Source of the DNA: Clostridia bacterium
GTDB lineage: Bacteria; Bacillota; Clostridia; Christensenellales; Borkfalkiaceae
Direction of reading: 5' to 3'
DNA: 13,128 bases
Assembly (NCBI GenBank): GCA_017648525.1
Contig: JAGCIP010000106.1
Span: 1-13,128, forward strand
Part shown: positions 7,310 to 13,033 of the stretch, in pieces
Layout of the letters: every line of letters starts with the position of its first letter
Numbering within the stretch: position 1 is the first letter of the stretch
The notes under the pieces: model-generated
The model's input: only the letters and a program-made list of their open reading frames with translations
What the model was told of the DNA's origin: nothing
The model's database searches: none
Made by a program: the position numbers and the translations under genes

Positions 7310-8599
7310 ATGCAAGAAATTAAAAACGAAAAAGAAAAGAGAATAAACGGCAAGAAAATACTGACGGTAGTTATTGCCGTTCTCTTGTTTTTATTGACCT
7401 TTATCGGCGGATATTTTTCAAGTTATCTATTTAGAAGCAAGGCAAATAGTACGGCGTTTGATATCATAACGCTTATGGAACAGGTGGGGTATATTTACGA
7501 CCCCGTAACGGGCGAAGATCGTGCAATTACCCAAGAAGAAATTGCCGACGCAATAGTCAACGTTTATCTAGACCGGTATTCTAAATATTTTACCGAAGAA
7601 GAATATAAAGAGTATCAAAATCAAGGTGCGGGAAAACACCGTGGAATAGGTGTAAGTTTTTACAAAAAGCATTGTTTTGTGGACGAAATTATAGGAAATT
7701 CTCCAGCCGAAAAGGCGGGGTTAAGAAAGGGCGACTTGTTAGTTTCTGGTAAAAACGGAGAGCAAGGTCAAACTGTTGAGTTTAATACTTATCAACAGTT
7801 AATTGACTTTTTAGACGAGTGCCAAAACGAAGTAACGCTAACTTACGATAGAAACGCTACCCGCTATACGGTAAAATTGTTAAAAACCGACTACGTTGCG
7901 TCTTACGTTTGGTATTTTGATAGTGAAAAAGAACTGTGTTTTACTAGTGCGGGTGCGGAAAATCCCCAAGCAACCGTTTTGGAAAACACCAAAATGCAAA
8001 TTTCAAGCGATAAAATCGCTTATATAAAGTTAAGTTCTTTTGAAGGTAATTCGGCAGAACAAATGATAACCGCCCTTGAATTTATGAAAGAGCGTGGAAG
8101 AACTCGTTTGATATTAGATTTAATAGATAACGGCGGTGGCTTTATAGATATTGCAACCAAAATAGCATCTTGTTTTATAAATAACAACGGGGCTAGAAAA
8201 AGCGCGGTAGCAATAGCAAAAGGAAAGACGGGCGAGCAAGTTTATTCGACTGATAAAAACAGATTTTACTCGCATATAGAAAGGGCGTGTGTTCTTGCCA
8301 ACGAAAAAACAGCATCTGCATCAGAGTGCCTTTTGGGCGTTTTGTCACACTATAAAGACGTGCTTAAAGACCCAAGCGACGTCATTTTGGAAAAGAACGA
8401 GCAAGGAGAATATAGGTCATACGGCAAAGGCATTATGCAAAGCACTTATAAACTTCTTTCGGGCGGTGCGTTAAAACTCACCACGGCAAAGATATACTGG
8501 CCGGACGGAATAACGAGTATTCACGGTGTGGGTGTAACCAACGGTACGCCTGCAGAAAAAGGGCAAGCATTAACCGTGGCGTTGCAAAAATTAGCCTGA
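7310..8599 (+). CDS. S41-family C-terminal processing peptidase (CtpA/CtpB-like)
   Basis: Membrane-anchored serine protease with its catalytic part outside the cell. The order is: cytosolic basic N-terminus (1-16), a single hydrophobic anchor (about 17-41), a helical region, a PDZ domain (about 107-192, with RGIGVSF and SPAEKAGLRKGDLL), then the tail-specific protease core (about 230-429). The core has LDLIDNGGGF (270-278) and the nucleophile motif NEKTASASE, giving Ser336 by alignment with Tsp/CtpB. The general-base lysine is Lys373 in YGKGIMQ, with Gln377 four residues on, so the Ser-Lys-Gln set is complete. In Tsp the Ser-Lys distance is 25 residues; here it is 37, because a polar insert (about 353-369) sits between them. 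No extra C-terminal peptidoglycan-binding domain is present. It is co-transcribed with the upstream PucR-type regulator. Substrates are unknown; in spore formers such proteases can act in sporulation signalling, but nothing here shows it. Confidence 0.95.
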   Translation: MQEIKNEKEKRINGKKILTVVIAVLLFLLTFIGGYFSSYLFRSKANSTAFDIITLMEQVGYIYDPVTGEDRAITQEEIADAIVNVYLDRYSKYFTEEEYKEYQNQGAGKHRGIGVSFYKKHCFVDEIIGNSPAEKAGLRKGDLLVSGKNGEQGQTVEFNTYQQLIDFLDECQNEVTLTYDRNATRYTVKLLKTDYVASYVWYFDSEKELCFTSAGAENPQATVLENTKMQISSDKIAYIKLSSFEGNSAEQMITALEFMKERGRTRLILDLIDNGGGFIDIATKIASCFINNNGARKSAVAIAKGKTGEQVYSTDKNRFYSHIERACVLANEKTASASECLLGVLSHYKDVLKDPSDVILEKNEQGEYRSYGKGIMQSTYKLLSGGALKLTTAKIYWPDGITSIHGVGVTNGTPAEKGQALTVALQKLA

Positions 8600-8869
8600 A
8601 TAAAAATATTTATTAAGGGTGTAAACGATATCTTTATCCGCAATTTTAGCGATAGGATTAAGACCGAATCCCCGCTCTACCGTTTGGGTAGGGTGGGGTT
8701 TTTGATTAAAAAAATCTTTCAAAAGCGGTGCAAGCGTTTCAAGATTAAGGTTAGAAAGCAAACTTTTTAAGTCTAAAGAGCCTTTGTTAAAAAGGGTTAA
8801 AAGGGAAGAAAGATTGTTTTGCAAATCTCCGTTATTTAAAAGCGTTAATAAAAATTTTAAGATTTCCAT
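8591..8869 (-). CDS. small leucine-rich hypothetical protein (92 residues)
   Basis: Not recognised. The start used is the ATG complement at 8867-8869, which has GGAG five bases upstream; the longer possibility from 8905 has no such site. The product begins with a hydrophobic helix (MEILKFLLTLL). It then has an amphipathic Leu/Asn-rich stretch with LLTLFNKGSLDLKSLLSNLNLETLAPLL (about 23-50), a Pro/Gln-containing middle (56-66) and ends NKYFYSG. No signal peptide or clear transmembrane span is evident. The coding frame gives regular Leu/Asn/Lys periodicity and its own ribosome binding site, which supports a real gene. Its 3' end overlaps the peptidase stop by nine bases tail to tail. A plus-strand terminator hairpin (8670-8703) lies within it. 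It is divergent from another small unknown gene (8940-9221), 70 bases away. Confidence 0.7.
   Translation of the reverse strand: MEILKFLLTLLNNGDLQNNLSSLLTLFNKGSLDLKSLLSNLNLETLAPLLKDFFNQKPHPTQTVERGFGLNPIAKIADKDIVYTLNKYFYSG
8670..8703 (+). terminator. intrinsic terminator of the PucR/S41 unit, located antisense inside the 8591-8869 gene
   Basis: Twelve-pair stem 8670-8681/8687-8698 (CCCC-GCT-CTACC against GGTAG-GGT-GGGG) with loop GTTTG, followed by TTTTT (8699-8703). Two of the pairs are G-U only when transcribed on the plus strand; on the minus strand they become C-A mismatches. The T run is also on the plus-strand 3' side. So it is oriented to stop transcription coming from the peptidase gene, whose stop codon is 71 bases upstream. 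It overlaps codons of the convergent small gene. Confidence 0.8.
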
Positions 8870-8939
8870 ACTAACTCCGCTAACATAATAATATGCGACT
8901 AACATAAAATAGAATTGAAAAACTTTTAAGGGGTGAACT

Positions 8940-9221
8940 ATGCAAGATTTTAATAATTACGCAAATAATCAATCAAAAAACGACGGTCAAGGTGGTGGGA
9001 ACGACCTTTTTAGTTTGGTTAATTCGCTTGCCCGCTCGTTTGACGGAAAAAGCCAAAGCCAACTTATTTCCGCCGTTTACGAAGAAGCAAAAAAAGGTAA
9101 AGAACGTGGAACTTTAACAAACGCCGATATAGACGCTTTCTCGGCTATGCTTTCGCCTATGCTTGACGACAAAAAACGTAAAATTCTACGAAAAGTGGTA
9201 GAAGAATTAAAAAGGATTTAA
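8940..9221 (+). CDS. small conserved-type hypothetical protein (93 residues)
   Basis: Function not known. The N-terminal 20 residues are polar and Asn/Gln/Gly-rich, hence probably disordered. The remainder is helical, with LISAVYEEAKKGKERGTLT, then NADIDAFSAMLSPMLDDKKR and a basic end (KILRKVVEELKRI). The TLTNADIDAF..LSPMLDDKKRK pattern resembles short uncharacterised proteins I associate with Clostridia, but I cannot give a family name. The sequence AAGGGGTGA just upstream of the ATG is a good ribosome binding site. It diverges from the 92-residue gene (70-base gap). Its TAA overlaps the stop of the convergent desulfurase gene in the four bases TTAA (9218-9221). No terminator is visible between them. 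Confidence 0.85.
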   Translation: MQDFNNYANNQSKNDGQGGGNDLFSLVNSLARSFDGKSQSQLISAVYEEAKKGKERGTLTNADIDAFSAMLSPMLDDKKRKILRKVVEELKRI

Positions 9222-10339
9222 AGTTTAGCAATATTTTCTACCGCACTTAAAAAATAATTTATTTCTCTAGTGCTATTTTGCACGGCGACGCTCGCTCTAA
9301 CCAGCCCGTCGCCGTTGGTTTTTAAAAACTCGTGCATAAGCGGGGCGCAATGAAAACCACCACGCACGGCAATATCGTAATCTCTGCTTAAAATATCCGC
9401 AACTTCGTTAGACGGCAAATTATTAAGGGCAAACGCTACTATTCCCGACGGGTTGGGGTTAGAATAACAAGTAATCCCATTGATGCTTTTTAACCCGCTA
9501 ATCATACTCTTGGTGTAGTTGGTTAAAACGTTTGCAAAACTCGTTAAACTTTCTGCAATAAGTTTTGCGCCTTCGTATAAACCGCTGATTGCTGGTAGGT
9601 TAAGAGTTCCCGCTTCAAATCGTTCGGGAAAGGTTTGGGGTTGGCTTAAATTAAAAGTTTCAGTTCCCGTACCGCCATATAATAGCGGGGAAAGTTCAAT
9701 CGTTTCGTCTAAAACAAGAACCCCGCTCCCCATAATGCCTAAAAGACCCTTATGTCCTGCAAGAGCAATCATAGAAACGCCCTTTCCAACGCTAAGCGGA
9801 ATATGTCCGCCACCTTGCGCTCCGTCTAAAATAAGAGTGATATTTTGTTGTTTGCAGATGGACGAAACCTTGCTAATCGGCAAAGATTCGCCCGTTACGT
9901 TAGAAACGGAATTTAGCACGACAAGGCGGGTGTTTGGCTTGATACTTTGCTCAATGCTTTGTTCTAAAGTTAGCCCATTTTTAGGTTTGACCACGCTTAA
10001 TTCTATAACCCCTTGTTCTTTTAGATAAAAGAGCGGGCGTAAAACCGAATTATGTTCGTAAACGGTTGTTATTACGTGAAAGCCCTTTTTGACGTAGCCA
10101 AAAATAGCAAGGTTAAGTGCTTCCGTGCAGTTTTTAGTGAAAATCACCCTTTCGGGTTTTGAGCCGAAAAGATTAGCAATTGTTTCCCTACAGCGCATAA
10201 CTGTTTCTGCTCCTGCAAGCGAAAGTCTATGCCCACTTCTACCTGGGTTTGCGGATAAATATCTCACCGAAGAAAATACGGCGTCAGTAACCGCACGTGG
10301 TTTAAATCCGCCCGTTGCCGAGTTGTCAAAATAAATCAT
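9218..10339 (-). CDS. cysteine desulfurase family protein (class V aminotransferase fold)
   Basis: PLP-dependent cytosolic enzyme expected to take sulfur from cysteine (or selenium from selenocysteine) as a protein persulfide. The 373 residues show the fold in order: start MIYFDNSATG, SGHRLS (35-40), the PLP-stacking His96 in YEHNSV, Asp172 in LILDGAQ, and Lys197 in AGHKGL as the Schiff-base lysine. TGTE...PERFEAGTLN (224-247) is the cofactor/substrate loop, and RGGFHCAPLMH (326-336) contains Cys331 at the position of the SufS/CsdA-type catalytic cysteine. It fits the subfamily of desulfurase-like proteins that is distinct from housekeeping IscS/NifS (the grouping TIGR01977 describes). GGAGA before the ATG sets the start. 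It is divergent from a DUF3343 gene 94 bases away, a plausible sulfur/selenium acceptor. Activity is predicted because the key residues are intact; the physiological acceptor is inference. Confidence 0.93.
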   Translation of the reverse strand: MIYFDNSATGGFKPRAVTDAVFSSVRYLSANPGRSGHRLSLAGAETVMRCRETIANLFGSKPERVIFTKNCTEALNLAIFGYVKKGFHVITTVYEHNSVLRPLFYLKEQGVIELSVVKPKNGLTLEQSIEQSIKPNTRLVVLNSVSNVTGESLPISKVSSICKQQNITLILDGAQGGGHIPLSVGKGVSMIALAGHKGLLGIMGSGVLVLDETIELSPLLYGGTGTETFNLSQPQTFPERFEAGTLNLPAISGLYEGAKLIAESLTSFANVLTNYTKSMISGLKSINGITCYSNPNPSGIVAFALNNLPSNEVADILSRDYDIAVRGGFHCAPLMHEFLKTNGDGLVRASVAVQNSTREINYFLSAVENIAKL

Positions 10340-10433
10340 AGTTTCTCCTAATTTAAGCGTAACAAAAAATTTTTTAGGGTAATAGTATATTGTATAGGAA
10401 TAAAAATTCTTTTATGCCAAGGAGAAAGGTTTT

Positions 10434-10691
10434 ATGGAATACTTCGTTATAGCGTTTCGTTCACGAATGCATACGGTAAAATTTCACGAATTTTTAAAAA
10501 GCAACGGTGTATACACCGAAATTGTAAACACGCCTAAAGAAGCAGGCGTAGGGTGTGGGCTTTCCGTACAGTTCAAAAAAAGCGATTATTTTTCGGTTAG
10601 ACACGCCCTGTCGCTCTTAAACTTAAACTCGTTTGCGGGCGTTTTTTCGATAAAGTTAACCGCAGGGAAAAAAGTAGTAAAGAGTATTTAG
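10434..10691 (+). CDS. DUF3343 / putative Se/S-carrier-like small protein
   Basis: The 85-residue product matches the small domain once called DUF3343 and now described as a putative Se/S carrier-like family. It opens MEYFVIAFRSRMHTVKFHEFLKSNG (nucleotide-free ferredoxin-like start with a conserved helix), then has NTPKEAGVGCGLSVQF (32-47) with a single conserved cysteine, Cys41, the likely persulfide or selenide carrier residue. It ends in a short basic tail. AAGGAGA upstream gives a clear start. It is divergent from the cysteine-desulfurase-family gene, and such pairs occur together in Clostridia, in some genomes near selenium-metabolism genes. No selD, yqeB or Se-hydroxylase gene is in this window, so a sulfur role is equally possible. 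Confidence 0.88.
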   Translation: MEYFVIAFRSRMHTVKFHEFLKSNGVYTEIVNTPKEAGVGCGLSVQFKKSDYFSVRHALSLLNLNSFAGVFSIKLTAGKKVVKSI

Positions 10692-10709
10692 CAACTTTAC
10701 GAAAAATGC

Positions 10710-10739
10710 TTGTAAATCACCGTCCGTTTGTGGTAAAAT
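10710..10739 (+). promoter_or_regulatory. promoter of nth, placed for a leaderless or near-leaderless transcript
   Basis: -35 TTGTAA (10710-10715), 18-base spacer, -10 TAAAAT (10734-10739). The nth ATG is at 10750, so predicted initiation (about 6-9 bases past the -10) lies within a few bases of the start codon. No Shine-Dalgarno-like sequence is present in the intervening CTATGTAATT. Confidence 0.65.
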
Positions 10740-10749
10740 CTATGTAATT

Positions 10750-11373
10750 ATGGATAAAAAAACGGCAAAAAAAATAATAGAGAAATTATCGGGTAAATTT
10801 ACCGATAAACCCGCTCTTAGATTTTCCACGCCGTACCAACTTTTGGTGGCGGTGATTTTATCGGCACAATGTACGGACGAGCGGGTAAACAAGGTTACCG
10901 CACGCCTATTTGAAAATTACGGCACACCCGAAAAACTTTTAGAACTTTCACAAGAAGAATTAGAGCAATATATTTTTTCTTGCGGGCTATATAAATCAAA
11001 ATCCAAAAATATATTGCAAACGACCAAAGACTTAATTGAAAAGTATGGCGGACAAGTCCCAAAAACGCTTGAAGAATTGCGTACGCTTGCGGGGGTGGGC
11101 AGAAAGACCGCCAACGTGGTATATAGCGTGGCTTTCGGCGGGGACGCAATAGCCGTGGACACACACGTTTTTAGGGTGAGTAACCGCATAGGCTTGGTCA
11201 AGGAAAAAACCGTTCTAGGCACGGAAAAGGGCTTGATGAAAATTTTAGAAAAGAGCGACTGGTCAAGAGCACATCATTATTTGATATATCTAGGGAGAAG
11301 TTATTGCAAAGCGGGTAAGCCTGATTGCGTAAACTGCCCTATTAACGAAGATTGTAAAAAAATTAAAAGGTGA
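10750..11373 (+). CDS. nth: endonuclease III (DNA glycosylase/AP lyase)
   Basis: Base-excision repair enzyme that removes oxidised pyrimidines and cuts at abasic sites. The 207 residues match E. coli Nth (211) end to end. The segment LLVAVILSAQCTDERVNK (31-48) is the helical core. The helix-hairpin-helix LAGVGRKTANVV carries the catalytic lysine, AVDTHVFRV the catalytic aspartate. The C-terminal C-x6-C-x2-C-x5-C motif (CKAGKPDC, CVNC, CPINEDC) ligates a 4Fe-4S cluster. The start at 10750 is fixed by alignment to the family and by lack of a better internal start. Unlike its neighbours it has no ribosome binding site, and a -10 element sits ten bases upstream. obgE follows after three bases, so nth is the first gene of an nth-obgE-yhbY unit. 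Confidence 0.98.
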   Translation: MDKKTAKKIIEKLSGKFTDKPALRFSTPYQLLVAVILSAQCTDERVNKVTARLFENYGTPEKLLELSQEELEQYIFSCGLYKSKSKNILQTTKDLIEKYGGQVPKTLEELRTLAGVGRKTANVVYSVAFGGDAIAVDTHVFRVSNRIGLVKEKTVLGTEKGLMKILEKSDWSRAHHYLIYLGRSYCKAGKPDCVNCPINEDCKKIKR

Positions 11374-11376
11374 AAT

Positions 11377-12639
11377 ATGTTTATAGACAGAGCGTTAATA
11401 ACGATTAAAGCGGGAGACGGCGGAAACGGCATAATCTCGTTCATACACTATAAAGGAAAGGTAAGCGGTGGCCCAGACGGTGGCGACGGCGGTAAAGGCG
11501 GAGATATAATCTTCGTTGCGGACAAGCATTTGAGCAATCTTTCCGACTATTATTATAAAACCAAATACGTTGCGGAAAACGGTGAGCCGGGTGGCTCAAA
11601 AGACTGTTTTGGTCGTTCGGGCAAAGATTTAGTTCTTAAAGTCCCCTTGGGCACGGTTATTCGTGATAAGGAAACGGGCAATATTATTGCAGATATGTTT
11701 ACCGACGGACAGAAGAAAGTGGTTTTAGTCGGTGGGGACGGCGGAAAGGGTAACGCAAAATTTACCAACGCACGCAGACACACCCCGCACTTTTCTCAAA
11801 CGGGCGAAAAAACCGAAACCAAGCAAGTTATTCTTGAACTTAAAACCATAGCGGACGTTGGTTTAGTGGGCTTTCCAAACGTTGGCAAGTCAACCATCTT
11901 AAGCAAGATTACACGTGCACGCCCAAAGATTGCAAACTATCACTTTACCACACTCTCGCCAAATCTCGGCGTTGCCGATTATTACGACGAACAGTTTGTG
12001 GTTGCCGATATTCCAGGTCTTATTGAAGGCGCAAGTCAAGGTGCGGGGCTCGGTATCGACTTTCTTAAACACATTGAAAGAACACGCATGCTCGTGCACG
12101 TGGTCGATATTTCGGGTGTAGAAGGCAGAGATGCTTACGACGATTATTTGAAAATCAACGCCGAACTTAAAACTTATAGCAAGGCGCTTTCTAAATTAAA
12201 ACAAGTTATCGTTGCAAATAAATGCGATTTTTACGGTGCGGACGAAAAACTTAAAGAATTTAAGCAAAAACTAGGGAAAAACCGTAAAGTGATAGCCGTT
12301 TCGGCAATCACGGGGGACGGACTTGATAAGTTAAAGAAAGAAATATTTACCGTTTTATCTAAACTTCCACCCGTTAAGCCCTTGGAGTTTGAAGAATTTA
12401 ACTACGTTAAGCCCGATAGATTGTCTTACGAGATATTTAAAGAAGGCGAAACTTTCGTTATCGTTGGCTCGCTTGTGGACGTGTTAAAGAGAAACGTCGT
12501 TTTAGACGATATGAACTCGCTTGCGTATATGCATAAGGTGCTTCGTGACCGTGGAATTATCGCCGAACTTCGCAAAATGGGCGCTACCGACAAGTCAACC
12601 ATTATTATCGGTGGCGAAGAATTTGAATTCGTTGATTAG
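11377..12639 (+). CDS. obgE: Obg-family ribosome assembly GTPase
   Basis: Essential slow GTPase involved in large ribosomal subunit maturation and, in several bacteria, stress/(p)ppGpp signalling; in spore formers it also affects sporulation. The 420 residues have three domains. The glycine-rich Obg fold (1-158) contains GDGGNG and GGPDGGDGGKGGD. The G domain has GFPNVGKS (165-172), TT (191-192), DIPGLIEGAS (211-220), NKCD (281-284) and SA (309-310). The C-terminal OCT domain (about 345-420) ends IIIGGEEFEFVD. The OCT domain is characteristic of Gram-positive Obg. The ribosome binding site AGGTG overlaps the end of nth. It lacks the usual rplU-rpmA neighbours immediately upstream. yhbY follows eight bases later. 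Confidence 0.98.
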   Translation: MFIDRALITIKAGDGGNGIISFIHYKGKVSGGPDGGDGGKGGDIIFVADKHLSNLSDYYYKTKYVAENGEPGGSKDCFGRSGKDLVLKVPLGTVIRDKETGNIIADMFTDGQKKVVLVGGDGGKGNAKFTNARRHTPHFSQTGEKTETKQVILELKTIADVGLVGFPNVGKSTILSKITRARPKIANYHFTTLSPNLGVADYYDEQFVVADIPGLIEGASQGAGLGIDFLKHIERTRMLVHVVDISGVEGRDAYDDYLKINAELKTYSKALSKLKQVIVANKCDFYGADEKLKEFKQKLGKNRKVIAVSAITGDGLDKLKKEIFTVLSKLPPVKPLEFEEFNYVKPDRLSYEIFKEGETFVIVGSLVDVLKRNVVLDDMNSLAYMHKVLRDRGIIAELRKMGATDKSTIIIGGEEFEFVD

Positions 12640-12647
12640 GAGAAATT

Positions 12648-12941
12648 ATGTTAACCTCAAAACAAAGAAGTAAATTGCGTTCGCTCGCATCAAACATAGA
12701 ACCGGTTACCCAAGTGGGTAAAATGGGCGTAAACGATAGCCTAATAGAAAGCCTTTCTTTATCTATTGAAAAGAGAGAACTTATCAAGGTTACCGTTTTA
12801 GAAAACTCTTATTTAGAGCCAAAAGAGGCTGGCTTTGAAATTGCCGAAAAGTTAGGCGCAGAATTCGTTTGCGCAACGGGTAGAAAACTCGTTTTTTATA
12901 GAAGAAGTAAGAACCCCAAAGTCGAACATATAGAGTTTTAA
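12648..12941 (+). CDS. yhbY: YhbY-type CRM-domain RNA-binding protein
   Basis: Small single-domain (CRM fold) RNA-binding protein associated with pre-50S ribosomal particles. The 97 residues match the family throughout: LTSKQRSKLRSLASNIEPV, the GxxG loop in VGKMGVN (23-29), ELIKVTVLEN, and the closing GRKLVFYRRSK (78-88). AGGAG precedes the ATG. Co-transcription with obgE is common in Bacillota and fits a shared role in large-subunit assembly. The gene is followed three bases after its stop by a palindromic repeat element rather than a terminator. Confidence 0.96.
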   Translation: MLTSKQRSKLRSLASNIEPVTQVGKMGVNDSLIESLSLSIEKRELIKVTVLENSYLEPKEAGFEIAEKLGAEFVCATGRKLVFYRRSKNPKVEHIEF

Positions 12942-12944
12942 CGG

Positions 12945-13033
12945 AAAAACCCTGCGAAATTCTAGTCGTTTCGCTCGGTTACATACGAAAGTGTATGCGC
13001 CCTTGCGATAACGCCCGACTTTCTTGTGTTTTT
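12945..13033. repeat. imperfect palindromic element, copy A, just after yhbY
   Basis: The outer arms AAAAAC (12945-12950) and GTTTTT (13028-13033) pair, as do GAAA (12956-12959)/TTTC (13020-13023), CGTT (12967-12970)/AACG (13010-13013) and TCGC (12971-12974)/GCGA (13005-13008). GG/CC and an apical stem CATAC (12982-12986)/GTATG (12993-12997) around loop GAAAGT complete it. The 89 bases thus form one long interrupted hairpin. Its left arm contains CCCTGCGAAATTCT, nearly identical to the motif in the 3392-3716 repeats. It is flanked by A and T runs but has no clear G/C-rich stem, so terminator function is uncertain. Confidence 0.7.

Noticed and set aside
8870..8905. Longer start (position 8905) for the 92-residue minus gene
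   Set aside because: The extra 12 residues lack a ribosome binding site, while the internal ATG at 8869 has GGAG at five bases.
9184..9203. Hairpin TTCTAC/GTAGAA as a minus-strand terminator for the desulfurase gene
   Set aside because: The stem is only six A/T-rich pairs, the T run is interrupted, and it lies inside the convergent coding sequence; too weak to call.
9519..10028. 169-residue plus-strand frame opposite the desulfurase gene
   Set aside because: The minus strand encodes a complete PLP enzyme with all catalytic residues; the plus-strand frame has no ribosome binding site and no recognisable motif.
10340..10433. Defined promoters for the desulfurase and DUF3343 genes
   Set aside because: Several A/T-rich -10-like strings (TATATT, TATACT) are present on both strands but none has a matching -35 at 16-18 bases, so no specific promoter is called.
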